Assembly (NCBI GenBank): GCA_963806495.1
Contig: CAWDYA010000003.1
Span: 1-64,000 of the forward strand
Length of the DNA stretch: 64,000 bases
Direction of reading: 5' to 3'
DNA from: CAWDYA01 sp963806495
GTDB taxonomy: Bacteria > Acidobacteriota > Polarisedimenticolia > JACPZX01 > DASXTC01
Numbering within the stretch: position 1 is the stretch's first letter; each line of letters opens with the position of its first letter. Both the position numbers and the translations under genes were made by a program. A model generated the notes under the pieces. The model was not told the DNA's origin and ran no database searches. It worked only from the letters and a program-made list of their open reading frames with translations. This document shows positions 44,869-54,631 of this stretch, piece by piece.

Positions 44869-45531
44869 GCCCGCGACGCCGGGCGACGCGGCGGGCCCGC
44901 CCGGACGCTTGCCGCCTGGGGGCCTGTGGTCGCCTACCTGGCGGTCATCACCGTGCTCTCGCACCAGCCGAGCCTGCCCGTGCCCGGGGGGCTTCCGGAC
45001 TGGCTGGCGCACGGCGCGGAATACGCCGTTCTCGCCGCTCTGGCGATGCGCGGCCTGGTCCTCTCGGGACGGAGCCTGACCCCCGCCCTCGGCGGACTGC
45101 TGGTCGTGGCCTGTGCGGTGGCCGGGGTGGCGGACGAGTACCACCAGAGCTTCGTGCCGGGGCGGGACTCGGAGGCGAAGGACGTGGTGGCCGACACGAT
45201 CGGCGGGGCGATTGCGACGGGTGGCGGCCTGCTGTGGAGCGCCTGGATGTCGAGGCGCCGGGCAAGGTCGTCCGGGGTGGAGGTACAGCTTCTCGGCCGG
45301 CGCAACTGCCATCTGTGTGACGAGGCGCAGACGGTGCTGGCGAGGGTACTGCCCGAGTTCGATGCCCGGCTCCGTGTGATCGACATCGACGAGGACCCCG
45401 TCCTGAGCCGCCGGTACGGCGACCAGGTTCCCGTGGTGCTCCTCAACGGCAGAAAGGCCTTCAAGTACCGGATCGATCCCGGGCGCCTGCGGCGAAAGCT
45501 CGCGTCGTACGAGCAGAGGAGAACGACATGA
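44865..45531 (+). CDS. VanZ-like membrane domain fused to a glutaredoxin-like domain
   Basis: The VanZ-like part (about 95 residues) has hydrophobic helices and the family motif DEYHQSFVPGRDSEAKDVVAD. The same uninterrupted frame continues into a thioredoxin-fold domain of the glutaredoxin/DUF836 type (VEVQLLGRRNCHLCDEAQTV, RVIDIDEDPVL, VPVVLLNGRK) with a CxxC active site. An ATG at 44,865 overlaps the preceding stop but lies in a different frame; a missing or extra base near the G run at 44,915 would connect it, otherwise translation starts at GTG 44,926. No stop separates the halves, although an internal ATG at 45,246 could yield the redox domain alone. Function unknown. Confidence 0.68.
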
Positions 45532-46595
45532 CGGAGAAGACGATCGCGGTGGTGCCGGGCGACGGCATCGGGATCGACGTGACACGCGAGGCGATCAAGG
45601 TGCTGCGCGCCGTCGGGGACGCCCTCTCGGTGCGATTCCGCCTCACCGAGTACGACTACGGCGCGGAGAAGTACCTCGCGACCGGTGTCACGCTGCCGGA
45701 CGGCGCGCTCGACGAGTTCGCCCAGCATGATGCCATCTTCATGGGCGCGTTCGGAGATCCCCGGGTGCCGGACATGAAACACGCGGCCGACATCCTTCTC
45801 GGGACCCGGTTCCGCCTCGACCTGTACGTGAACATGCGGCCGGTCAGGCTGCTCGACGAGCGGCTCTGCCCCCTCAAGGACCGCACCCGCGAGGACATCG
45901 ACTTCGTGGTCTTCCGTGAGAACACGGAGGGGCTCTATGTCGGCATGGGGGGGCGGTTCAAGAAGGACACCCCTGACGAGATAGCCATCCAGGAGGACGT
46001 CAACACGCGCAAGGGGGTGGAGCGGATCATCCGGCACGCCTTCGAGTTCGCGCGCACCACCGGTCGCCGGAAGGTGCTGATGAGCGACAAGGCGAACGTG
46101 CTGACGTTCGGCCACGACCTGTGGCAGCGTGTCTTCCGGATCGTGGCGGCCGACTACCCCGGAATCGAGGCGTCGCACATGTATGTGGATGCGCTGTCGA
46201 TGCAGATGGTCAAGGCTCCGGATCAGTTCGAGGTGATCGTCACCTGCAACATGTTCGGCGACATCGTGACCGACATCGGCGCCCAGCTTCAGGGCGGCCT
46301 CGGGATGGCGGCCTCGGGCAACATCAACCCGCAGGGCGTGTCGATGTTCGAGCCGGTGCACGGCTCGGCACCGAAGTACGCCGGCAGGAACACCGCCAAC
46401 CCGATGGGGGCGATCCTCACCTGCCAGATGATGATCGAGCACCTCGGGCTGCCCGAGGGAGGGCGCCTCGTCGAGGAGGCGGTGGTGGACTGCCTGCGGG
46501 ATCGGCGCTGCACAAGGGATCTCGGTGGGTCTCTCGGCACCGCCGAGACGGGCGATGCGGTCTGCGCCGCGATCCGCAAGCTCGCCGCCGGCTAG
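45528..46595 (+). CDS. Isocitrate/isopropylmalate-type beta-decarboxylating dehydrogenase
   Basis: A 355-residue member of the IDH/IPMDH family, which oxidises and decarboxylates 2-hydroxyacids with NAD(P). Seen: VVPGDGIGIDVTREAI, FRENTEGLYVGMGGRF, substrate-binding RKVLMSDKANVLTF, the metal site TCNMFGDIVTDIGAQLQGGL and FEPVHGSAPKYAGRNTANP. It could be LeuB, NAD-isocitrate, homoisocitrate or tartrate dehydrogenase; the Lys-rich RFKKDTPDE loop does not settle the substrate, and no leuC/leuD or citrate-cycle gene is nearby. The ATG overlaps the VanZ-fusion stop, so it is last of the run starting at rpsF. Confidence 0.88.
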   Translation: MTEKTIAVVPGDGIGIDVTREAIKVLRAVGDALSVRFRLTEYDYGAEKYLATGVTLPDGALDEFAQHDAIFMGAFGDPRVPDMKHAADILLGTRFRLDLYVNMRPVRLLDERLCPLKDRTREDIDFVVFRENTEGLYVGMGGRFKKDTPDEIAIQEDVNTRKGVERIIRHAFEFARTTGRRKVLMSDKANVLTFGHDLWQRVFRIVAADYPGIEASHMYVDALSMQMVKAPDQFEVIVTCNMFGDIVTDIGAQLQGGLGMAASGNINPQGVSMFEPVHGSAPKYAGRNTANPMGAILTCQMMIEHLGLPEGGRLVEEAVVDCLRDRRCTRDLGGSLGTAETGDAVCAAIRKLAAG

Positions 46596-46642
46596 TTGCT
46601 CCCCGCGCCCGCGAGATAACACACGCCTCGGCACGGCTCGCC

Positions 46643-46701
46643 GACCGCCCGGCGGTCGTCTCGCCTCAGCATGCGCTCGACCACGCGCGCCCGGCGCGCG
46701 T
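46643..46701. terminator. Two hairpins in the convergent gap after the dehydrogenase
   Basis: GACCGC-CCG-GCGGTC (46,643-46,657) and ACGCGCGC-CCG-GCGCGCGT (46,683-46,701, a perfect 8-bp stem) lie in the 202-base gap between convergent genes. No T run follows, so bidirectional, possibly Rho-assisted termination is the likeliest use. I see no gene in the gap. Confidence 0.45.
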
Positions 46702-46797
46702 CCCGGCCTCGCTCCTGATGGTCTCGTCGTGTGTCATCCGGTGGGCGCCAGTCTCCGGCACGCCGACGACCCGGTGAACGGACCCACCCGAGGGGGA

Positions 46798-47922
46798 TCA
46801 GGGCGCTGGAGTTGAGGGCGGCGGAGGAACGAAGGCCCGCAGCCTGGCGAGCGGGTCGAGACCGATGATCCGCGAGGATTCTCCACCGTAGCGGGCGGCG
46901 CCGATCAGCACGATGTCGCCGGCCTGGACAGGCGCCGTCACGAAACGGTCCGAGGTCGAGGGCAATCCGTAGCCCGCGGTCTGATCGCCGTCGGGGAGCC
47001 GGAACATCTCGAGCCGCTCCGTGTTCAGCGGGGCCACGAGCAGCAGATCCCCGAGCAGGACGCTGTCCGGGCGGGGCCGCCGCCCCAGTCTGACCTTCCA
47101 CGCCAGGTGTCCGTTGCCCGCCTCCAGCCCGTACAGGTAGGTGTCGTACGAAAAGAACAGGACGCGCCCGTCGATCGAGACCGGCTTGCCGATGATGTCC
47201 CCGCCGGTGAGATACGACCATCGCTCCCGGGCGCGCTTCGGGCCGAACCTGACGGCGTGCAGACGATTGTCGGCCGACCCGACCCACGCACGCCGGCCGA
47301 GACACAGCGGCGCGGTGGTGATCCTCTCACCCAGCTTTCTCGTCCAGAGCAACCTCCCGTCGTCGACGGAGATGCTCACCAGCTCTCCGGCCGCCGTGCC
47401 GACCAGGAGCATGTCTTCGCACAGCGACGCGGGAGCCGAAGGGGCCGACGGGAGGGTCGTCTTCCAGGCCACGCGTCCATCGCCCGGGGCGACCAGAATG
47501 AGACTTCCCTCGGGATCGGACACCACGACCCCCGGCCCCACGACGGACAGGAAGGGGCGTGCCGTGCCGATCGAGGTCATCGCCGCGATCCGGCCGTCGC
47601 GCGCGTCGATCAGCGCGAGGCGGCCGTCCTCCAGGGGGAAGGCGAGCACGCCGCGGCCTCCCACCGCCCCGGGCGCGATGGCGGCCGGAAGGCTCACGCT
47701 CCAGGTGGCGGCGCCGTCCAGACCGAACATCGAGACCTGGCCGCTGCGGATCGCGACGACGAAGCCTCCCGCGGTTCCGAGCAGGTAGGGGGCGGGGCTG
47801 TCGGCGATCGGGACCTCGAACAGGGTTGTGATCGCCGGCGGGGCCCCGGCCGCGCCGGCGGCCGGATGGGCCGCCAGCGCGAACACCAGCAGGCAGAGCA
47901 CGCCGCGCACGTGGTTCGTCAT
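46798..47922 (-). CDS. Exported PQQ-type beta-propeller (BamB-like) protein
   Basis: A 374-residue protein with a signal peptide (GVLCLLVFALAAHPAAG) followed by repeated propeller blades: DGAATWSVSLP, DGRVAWKTTLP, DGRLLWTRKLG and GNGHLAWKVRLG show the W-motif of PQQ-binding-like repeats, alternating with strands such as GELVSISV and NRLHAVRF. BamB, with this fold, is a lipoprotein of the outer-membrane barrel assembly machine, but no lipobox Cys is present here, so the role may be different (a soluble periplasmic scaffold or an enzyme lacking cofactor residues). The start chosen (47,922) lies nine bases from a TATAAT box and gives a clean signal peptide. Divergent from hisS. Confidence 0.75.
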   Translation of the reverse strand: MTNHVRGVLCLLVFALAAHPAAGAAGAPPAITTLFEVPIADSPAPYLLGTAGGFVVAIRSGQVSMFGLDGAATWSVSLPAAIAPGAVGGRGVLAFPLEDGRLALIDARDGRIAAMTSIGTARPFLSVVGPGVVVSDPEGSLILVAPGDGRVAWKTTLPSAPSAPASLCEDMLLVGTAAGELVSISVDDGRLLWTRKLGERITTAPLCLGRRAWVGSADNRLHAVRFGPKRARERWSYLTGGDIIGKPVSIDGRVLFFSYDTYLYGLEAGNGHLAWKVRLGRRPRPDSVLLGDLLLVAPLNTERLEMFRLPDGDQTAGYGLPSTSDRFVTAPVQAGDIVLIGAARYGGESSRIIGLDPLARLRAFVPPPPSTPAP

Positions 47923-47931
47923 GACGCGCTC

Positions 47932-47937
47932 ATTATA
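47932..47937 (-). promoter_or_regulatory. TATAAT box of the beta-propeller gene
   Basis: Perfect TATAAT on the reverse strand, nine bases before the ATG at 47,922, leaving a predicted 5' leader of two or three bases. No matching -35. It sits in the 76-base divergent gap with hisS. Confidence 0.45.
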
Positions 47938-47998
47938 GGAGGTTTGCCGGTGGTGGGGTGCTGTGGTAACCTCCCGCCTTTCCTTCGCGTGCGCACCC

Positions 47999-49291
47999 AT
48001 GCAGATCCGAGCGATAAAAGGGACCAAGGACATCCTCCCCGGCGAGGTCGAAGCCTGGCAGCTCGTCGAGGAGCAGGCCCGGCGCGTCTTCGCGCTGTAC
48101 GGCTACGGGGAAATCCGCACGCCGATCTTCGAGTCCACCGATCTGTTCCAGAAATCCACCGGAGCGGACACCGACATCGTCACGAAGGAGATGTACACAT
48201 TCACGGACAGGGGCGACCGTTCCCTGACCCTGCGTCCCGAGGGGACGCCGGGGGTGGTGCGCGCCGCCATCGAGCGCGGCCTGGTCCGCGGAGGCGACAC
48301 GGAGCGGCTCTATTACATCGGCCCGATGTTCCGCTACGAGCGGCCACAGAAGGGTCGCTACCGGCAGTTCTCCCAGATCGGCGTGGAGGCGCTGGGCTGC
48401 GCCGAGCCGGCGCTCGATGCCGAGGTGATGCAGATGGTGGTCGCCTATTTCGCCGGGCTCGGGATCGACGACGCCGTGCTGCGCATCAATTCCGTCGGGC
48501 ACGGCAGCGAGCCGGGGCGATGCCGAAACGCCTACCGCGACGCGCTGCGGGCGGCCCTGCTCCCTCACCGTGACGCGCTCTGCCCCGACTGCCAGCGGCG
48601 GCTCGACACCAACCCGCTTCGGATCCTGGACTGCAAGGTCCCGGGGTGCGGCGTGATCCGCGCCGCTGCGCCCTCCATCCTCGAGTATCTTTGCGAGGAG
48701 TGCGCGGATCACATGACACGCGTGCGTGAGGGGCTCTCGTCCATGGATGTCATGTATGACGTGGACCCGACGCTGGTGCGCGGGCTGGACTACTACACAC
48801 GGACCACGTTCGAGGTGTCGAGCGGGAGACTCGGGGCGCAGAACGCCCTGTGCGGGGGCGGCCGTTACGACGACCTGGTCGCCTCGATGGGCGGCCCCGC
48901 CACACCGGCCATCGGCTTCGCGATCGGCGCGGATCGGCTGGTCCTGGTGGTGGTCGAGACGATGGCGGAGCGGGACCGGACGCCGGGCCGCCGCGTCCCC
49001 GATGTGTACATCGCCCATCTCGGCGAGGCGGCGCTGGCCCGGGGACTGGCCGCTGCGAAGTCGCTGAGGCAGCGCGGGTTGTCGGTGCGGCTCGACCCGG
49101 AGCCGCGCGACCTGAGAAAGCAGATGTCGAAAGCCTCCGCGGCGGGGGCCCGCTACGCGCTGATCATCGGCGAGAGGGAGATTGAGAGGGAAGCCTACAT
49201 CCTCAAGCGGATGTCCGACGGCGTCCAGAGCGAGGCGCGCGCCGGGGACTGGGATCGGATACTCGGGGAGGTGACCGATGGCGGAAGCTGA
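47999..49291 (+). CDS. hisS: Histidyl-tRNA synthetase
   Basis: A 430-residue class II synthetase. Motif 1 region is IRAIKGTKDILPGEVEAWQ; motif 2 and His-binding parts are TLRPEGTPGVVRAAIERG, YYIGPMFRYERPQKGRYRQF and VRGLDYYTRTTFEV; motif 3 is PAIGFAIGADRLVLV; a C-terminal anticodon-binding domain follows. The ATG at 47,999 starts the conserved core. aspS overlaps its 3' end by 14 bases, the usual hisS-aspS pair. Confidence 0.96.
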   Translation: MQIRAIKGTKDILPGEVEAWQLVEEQARRVFALYGYGEIRTPIFESTDLFQKSTGADTDIVTKEMYTFTDRGDRSLTLRPEGTPGVVRAAIERGLVRGGDTERLYYIGPMFRYERPQKGRYRQFSQIGVEALGCAEPALDAEVMQMVVAYFAGLGIDDAVLRINSVGHGSEPGRCRNAYRDALRAALLPHRDALCPDCQRRLDTNPLRILDCKVPGCGVIRAAAPSILEYLCEECADHMTRVREGLSSMDVMYDVDPTLVRGLDYYTRTTFEVSSGRLGAQNALCGGGRYDDLVASMGGPATPAIGFAIGADRLVLVVVETMAERDRTPGRRVPDVYIAHLGEAALARGLAAAKSLRQRGLSVRLDPEPRDLRKQMSKASAAGARYALIIGEREIEREAYILKRMSDGVQSEARAGDWDRILGEVTDGGS

Positions 49292-51070
49292 GACGCACGG
49301 GCTGAAGCGGTCGAACGCCTGCGGCACGCTGACCGCCGCCGACGCGGGGCGGCAGGTCACGCTGGCGGGATGGGTGCATCGCCGCCGGGATCACGGCAAC
49401 CTGATCTTCATCGACCTGCGGGACCGCTCCGGACTGTGCCAGGTGGTGCTGCGCCCCGAGGAGAGCCCCGAGGCCCACGCCGCGGCCCGCGACATCCGCA
49501 GCGAGTTCGTGGTGGCGGTGTCGGGCGAGGTGGTGAAGCGGACCGGCCCGAACGTCAATCCGAACCTGCCCACCGGCGAGATCGAGGTCGTGGCGAAGCG
49601 GCTCGAGGTGCTGAACCGCTCCGAGGTGCCGCCGTTTCCCCTCGACGAGCAGGATCCGCCCGCCTCGGAGGACGTCCGGCTCAAGTACCGGTATCTCGAC
49701 CTGCGCCGCCGGCCGTTGCTGCGGGCTCTGACCCTGCGCCACCGGATCGCGCTCGAGACGCGGCGGTACCTCGACGAGCAGGGATACCTGGAGCTGGAGA
49801 CGCCGATCCTCACGCGCTCGACCCGGAGGGGGCGCGTGACTACGTCGTGCCGTCCCGCGTGCATCCGGGAAAGATCTACGCCCTGCCGCAGTCGCCTCAG
49901 CTCTTCAAGCAGATCTTCATGATCGCCGGCTACGAGAAGTACTTCCAGATCGCGCGCTGCTTCCGCGACGAGGACCTGCGCGCCGACCGGCAGCCCGAGT
50001 TCACCCAGATCGACGTCGAGGCCTCGTTCATCGAGCCCGAGGATATCTACGTCCTGGTGGAGGGGCTGATGCGGCGCGTGTTCGCCGTCGCCGGGCAGCC
50101 GTACCCCGAAGAAGTGACACGGCTGAGCTACCGCGAGGCGATCGACGGATACGGCACCGACGCGCCGGACGTCCGCTTCGGCATGCTCATCCGGGATCTG
50201 TCCGATCTCGCGGCGGGCTCGGGTTTCCCGGTATTCGAGAAGTGCGTCGAGACGGGCGGCGTCGTGCGGGCGGTCGTGGCCCCCGGCTGCGCGCGATACT
50301 CGAGGCGCGAGACCGATGAGCTGGTGGAGCTCGCGAAGCGGTACGGTGCGGGCGGTGTCGTGTTCGTCAAGAGAACCGATGCGGGAGTCCAGTCGTCCGC
50401 CATGAAGTTCCTCGGCCCGGATCGGGCGGCGGCGATCCTGAATCGTCTCGACGCGGGCACCGGCGATCTGGCCATGATCGTGGCCGACCGCCGCGAGACG
50501 GCCTCCAAGAGCCTCGGAGCGCTGCGGATGGAGGTGGTGAGGCGCGAGAAGATGCCTCCGTCCTCGCCCTGGGGCCTCGCCTGGGTCGATGACTTCCCCT
50601 TGTTCGAGCTACGGCCCGAGGACCGCAGCATCACCCCGTGCCATCACCCCTTCACGGCCCCCAGGGAGGAGGACCTGCAATACCTGGAGACCGAGCCGCT
50701 GAGGGTCAGGGCGCGGGCGTACGACCTGGTCCTCAACGGGTGGGAGCTGGGCGGGGGCAGCATCCGTATCCACCGAGAGGAGATCCAGCGGCGCGTTTTC
50801 GCGGCCCTGCGGATGACCCCCCGGCAGGCGGAGGAGAAGTTCGGCTTCTTCCTGCAGGCGTTGCGTTTCGGGGCGCCACCGCACGGCGGGATCGCATTCG
50901 GGCTGGACCGGATCGTGGCCATGCTGATCGGGGCGCCTTCCCTGCGGGACGTCATCGCCTTTCCCAAGACCACGAGCGCCACGTGTCTGATGACCGCCTC
51001 GCCCTCCACCTTCGAGCCCGAGCAGCTCGAGGAGCTGCATCTGGCGCTGCGCCTGCCGCCGTCGAGCTAA
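49278..51070 (+). CDS. aspS: Aspartyl-tRNA synthetase
   Basis: About 597 residues, bacterial type with the GAD insertion. OB-fold: VTLAGWVHRRRDHGNLIFID; motif 1: LETPILTRSTPEGARDYVVP (restored across the frame break); motif 2: FQIARCFRDEDLRADRQPEF; the GAD domain spans about residues 280-410; motif 3: GIAFGLDRIVAMLIG. One missing C in a C run near 49,822 breaks the frame between LTRST and PEGARDYV. Charges tRNA-Asp; a non-discriminating enzyme that also charges tRNA-Asn cannot be excluded from sequence by eye. Confidence 0.95.
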
Positions 51071-51105
51071 GATATTGATATCAATGGACTTGATGCCGAT
51101 GCTCC

Positions 51106-51135
51106 TTGACAGGGCGGCCGGGCAGGTGGTAGCTT
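51106..51135 (+). promoter_or_regulatory. Promoter before the phoH region
   Basis: TTGACA (51,106-51,111), then TAGCTT at 51,130-51,135 (18-base spacer). The predicted transcription start (about 51,142) falls just before the ATG of the small frame at 51,145. A perfect 12-base palindrome, ATTGATATCAAT, lies upstream at 51,074-51,085 and could be an operator. Confidence 0.45.
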
Positions 51136-51144
51136 TCAGGCACA

Positions 51145-51282
51145 ATGAGCGCTGGTCGACACCCTGACCCGGAATCATCTTCGCGCCGCACGCCCCCGCC
51201 CGATGTCCCCAAGGCAGCGTCCCTGGGAGCGCCGACCTTCCCGAAGGTCCCGGTGCGAGTGCCTCCGTCCGGAGCGCGATGA
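51145..51282 (+). CDS. Possible 45-residue leader peptide or small protein upstream of phoH
   Basis: An ATG at 51,145 opens a Pro/Ser/Arg-rich frame (MSAGRHPDPESSSRRTPPPD and onward) that ends with a TGA sharing bases with the phoH ATG (ATGA). It has no Shine-Dalgarno and lies at the predicted transcription start, so it would be read as a leaderless message. It might couple translation of phoH. The composition is also what random G+C-rich sequence gives, so confidence is low. Confidence 0.3.
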   Translation: MSAGRHPDPESSSRRTPPPDVPKAASLGAPTFPKVPVRVPPSGAR

Positions 51283-52302
51283 GAAAAATCGAAGTCGACG
51301 AGAAGATCCTCCCGGATCTCGCCGGCACGCGGGACGGCCACCTCAAGTACCTCGAGGGTCGCTTCCAGGTGGAGATTGCCGCGCGCGGCAGGGAGATCAG
51401 CATTTCGGGCGAGCCGGCCAGGGAGCGGCTCGTGGGGGACTTCCTCGCGGAGCTTTCCGATTTCCTGGGCAAGGGGTACTCGATATCGGACGGCGATCTC
51501 CGCCTACGCCGCGCGTCTGATGGAGCAGGGGGGGCGCGCCGGGTTCGACAAGCTGGTTGCCGGCCAGGTGCACCCGTCTCCCAAGAAGGCGGTCTCGCCC
51601 CGCAGCCCCAACCAGAAAGCGTACATCGAGGCGATGCGCACCGGCGACATGGTGTTCGGGATCGGTCCGGCGGGCACCGGCAAGACCTATCTGGCGGTCG
51701 CGGTGGCGCTGTCCTTCCTCAAGGACCGCAAGGTGGAGCGGATCATCCTGGCGCGCCCGGCGGTCGAGGCGGGCGAGAAGCTCGGGTTCCTTCCCGGCGA
51801 CATGGCCCAGAAGGTCGAGCCCTATCTGAGGCCGCTGTACGACGCCATCTTCGATTTCCATCTCAAGGACGAAGCCGACCGGTTGATCTCGCGCGGTGTG
51901 ATCGAGATCGCGCCGCTGGCGTTCATGCGCGGGCGGACACTCAACGATTCGTTCATCATCCTGGACGAGGCGCAGAACACCACGTCCGAGCAGATGAAGA
52001 TGTTCCTGACCCGTATCGGGTTCAATTCCAAGGCGGTGATCACCGGTGACGTCACCCAGATCGATCTGCCCGCCGCCAGGGTCTCCGGGCTCGTGGAGGC
52101 CGAGCGGGTGGTCGCGCGCATCCCGGGCATCTCGATCATCCATTTCGACGAGAGCGACGTGGTGAGACACCCGCTGGTGCAGCGGATCATCGTGGCGTAC
52201 GAGTCGTACCTGAACGGACGCCCCCCCAGCGGCGCCAGGCGTGCTGTCGAGGCGGCGCCCACGGCGGCCGGCCCGGAGCGGGAGGACGGCGGCGATGCCT
52301 GA
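51279..52302 (+). CDS. PhoH-family ATPase (YbeZ type)
   Basis: About 340 residues: an N-terminal KH-like region (EGRFQVEIAARGREISISGE), then a P-loop ATPase with Walker A GIGPAGTGKTYLAVAVAL, ILARPAVEAGEKLGFLPGD, Walker B FIILDEAQNTTSEQMKMFLT and VITGDVTQIDLP. YbeZ works with the endoribonuclease YbeY in rRNA maturation and ribosome quality control, and ybeY lies two genes downstream. A frame break near 51,507 (one extra C) separates the two parts; the restored junction reads LRYAARLMEQ. The stop overlaps the next gene by eight bases. Confidence 0.92.
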
Positions 52303-54631
52303 CGGCAACCGTTCGACGTCCGGCGAGTCCTCGGGGGTTCCCCGCGCGACGCGCTCGAGCCGCTACGCTTCGAGCCTGCAGGAGGCGTTCGAGCGGCTGC
52401 TCGCCAGGGACCTGCTCTGGGCCGTCGTGTTCGTGGTGCTGCTCGTCCCGGTCGTGACGCAGCAGGAGTGCGGCATGCCGGCCTCCGACGAGCAGGTGGG
52501 CGAGGTGGCGGCCTCGACCATCAAGGCCCCCTACGACATCGAGGTGCTCGACGAGAAGGCGACGCTCAAGCGCCGTGAGGACGAGCGGCAGAGCGTCCGT
52601 CCGGTGTACGACTTCGTGGTGAGCCTGCAGGCCGAGCAGAAGGAGAAGATCCACGACCTGTTCGACAAGGGACGTGAGGCGATGGCGGGGATCCACAGAC
52701 AGGGCGCGGCGGCCCAGAAACCGGATCCCGAGACGCTGGCGCGCGTCACCGCCGCCCTCGGCATCGAGCTGCCCGCCAATGTCCTCACGATGCTCGTGCG
52801 TCACGGGTTCTCCGAGCAGACGGAGGATCTCGCCGTGAAGATCCAGTCGGCCATCGCTCAGGGACGGATCGTCGGCAGCAAGGACGGCCTCCCGGACCGG
52901 GGGGCGATCGTCGTTCGTGAGGTGAGGCCCGGCACGACCGTCGAATCGGAGTACCGCCGTCTGGATCAGATCCGGGACCTGGGCGAGGCGCGCGACGCGA
53001 TCCGGGAGCGGATCGATGCCGAGACGCCCGACTGGCCGGAGGCCGACCGGCGCGCCCTCGCCTCGCTGCTCGACCGGTTCGTCACCAGCAACCTCTCCTA
53101 TAACGCCAGCGAGACAGAACGGCGCCGATCGATGGCGATGGCCTCGGTCCCCGAAGTCTTCATGCGCATCCCGCGCGGGCGCGTGATCATCCGCGAGGGC
53201 GAGGTCTACACACCGGACGTCATCGACATCCTGCGCAGGATCCGCGGTGGCGAGCGGTTCGACATCAACTGGACCGCGCTGGCCGGCAACACGATCATCC
53301 TGTCGCTGATGCTGCTCTTCCTGCACCGCTACGTCCTGGCGCACCAGAGACTCTTCCGTCGCGTCAAGAACCTGTACACGCTCGTGCTGTGCGTGTCGCT
53401 CTTCGTCGTCATGGCGACGTGGGTGGGCGCGTTCGTCGCCGACGCGGTGGCGGACCGGATCACCATGGCACCGTTCAACGAGCCCTCGAGCTACTACTGG
53501 GCCCTGCCTGTGGCCAGCGGCGCGATGCTCCTGACGCTGCTCGCAAACGGCCGGGTCGCCACGGTGGCCTCCGCGGTGATCGCCGTGCTGCACGGGATGG
53601 TGCTCGACTGGAACGCACAGGCGATGGTGTTCGCCCTCGTCTCCTCGTTTGCGGGCATCTACGGGATCAGCAAGTACCAGAAGCGCACCGCCATCATCAA
53701 GGCGTCGGCGCTCGTGGCGCTGGTGAACGCCGGGCTGGTGCTGGCGCTGTCGGGGGTGGAAGGCACGTTCGCGCCACCCGGGGAGATCCTGTTCCAGATG
53801 CTCGCGGCCGCCGCGGGCGGCGTGCTGGTGGCGCCCGTGGTGTCGTTCAGCCTGCCGATGCTCGAATGGCTGTACAACGTCCTCACGGACATCCGGCTGC
53901 TCGAGCTGTCCAACCTGGACAACCCGCTCCTGCGCCAGCTGTCGCTGCAGGCGCCGGGCACCTACAACCACAGCATCATCGTCGGCACGCTGGCCGAGCA
54001 GGCCGCCGAGCGGATCGGGGCCCACGCGCTGCTGTGCCGGGTGTCGGCCAACTACCACGACATCGGCAAGATGAGCAAGCCCGGCTACTTCGTGGAGAAC
54101 ATGCGCGAGGGGGCGAACCGACACGACCGGCTGTCGCCCCGGATGTCCAGCCTGATCATCGCCAACCACGTGAAGGAGGGGCTGCGGCTGGCCGAGGCCC
54201 ACAACCTGCCGCGTCAGATCCGCGACATGATCCCGCAGCACCACGGCACCCGACTCATCACCTACTTCTTCCGCAAGGCGAAGCGCAAGGAGGACCCGGA
54301 CGTCCCGGAGATCCACGAGTCCGACTACCGGTACCCGGGGCCGCGGCCGCAGAGCAAGGAGGCGGCGATCCTGATGATGGCCGATTCGGTCGAGGCGGCG
54401 GCGCGCACCGTCGAGGAGCCTACCCCCGCAAAGTTCGAGGAGGTGATCAACGCGGTGACCAACGCCATCATCCTCGACCATCAGCTCGACGAGTGCGACC
54501 TGACCTTCAGCGATCTGGGACGCATCCGCGGCTCGTTCCTCAAGTCGCTCGCGGCGGTGCATCACCACCGGATCGACTATCCGGGATTCGTCTTCGACCG
54601 CTCCCGCCCACGGGCGGTGGAGGCCGAATGA
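52295..54631 (+). CDS. 7TM-HD family metal-dependent phosphohydrolase (PgpH-like)
   Basis: A 778-residue membrane protein. An N-terminal helix (LLWAVVFVVLLVPVVTQ) precedes the extracytoplasmic 7TMR-HDED domain (about 60-330, e.g. GRVIIREGEVYTPDVIDIL), then about seven membrane helices (NTIILSLMLLFLHRYVLA onward), and a cytosolic HD domain with HSIIVGTLAEQAAE, ANYHDIGKMSKPGYF, PQHHGTRLITYFF and MMADSVEAAAR. Relatives such as Listeria PgpH hydrolyse c-di-AMP, so second-messenger turnover is the likely role. Its place between phoH and ybeY is widely conserved. Full length; the start overlaps the phoH end. Confidence 0.92.
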   Translation: MPDGNRSTSGESSGVPRATRSSRYASSLQEAFERLLARDLLWAVVFVVLLVPVVTQQECGMPASDEQVGEVAASTIKAPYDIEVLDEKATLKRREDERQSVRPVYDFVVSLQAEQKEKIHDLFDKGREAMAGIHRQGAAAQKPDPETLARVTAALGIELPANVLTMLVRHGFSEQTEDLAVKIQSAIAQGRIVGSKDGLPDRGAIVVREVRPGTTVESEYRRLDQIRDLGEARDAIRERIDAETPDWPEADRRALASLLDRFVTSNLSYNASETERRRSMAMASVPEVFMRIPRGRVIIREGEVYTPDVIDILRRIRGGERFDINWTALAGNTIILSLMLLFLHRYVLAHQRLFRRVKNLYTLVLCVSLFVVMATWVGAFVADAVADRITMAPFNEPSSYYWALPVASGAMLLTLLANGRVATVASAVIAVLHGMVLDWNAQAMVFALVSSFAGIYGISKYQKRTAIIKASALVALVNAGLVLALSGVEGTFAPPGEILFQMLAAAAGGVLVAPVVSFSLPMLEWLYNVLTDIRLLELSNLDNPLLRQLSLQAPGTYNHSIIVGTLAEQAAERIGAHALLCRVSANYHDIGKMSKPGYFVENMREGANRHDRLSPRMSSLIIANHVKEGLRLAEAHNLPRQIRDMIPQHHGTRLITYFFRKAKRKEDPDVPEIHESDYRYPGPRPQSKEAAILMMADSVEAAARTVEEPTPAKFEEVINAVTNAIILDHQLDECDLTFSDLGRIRGSFLKSLAAVHHHRIDYPGFVFDRSRPRAVEAE

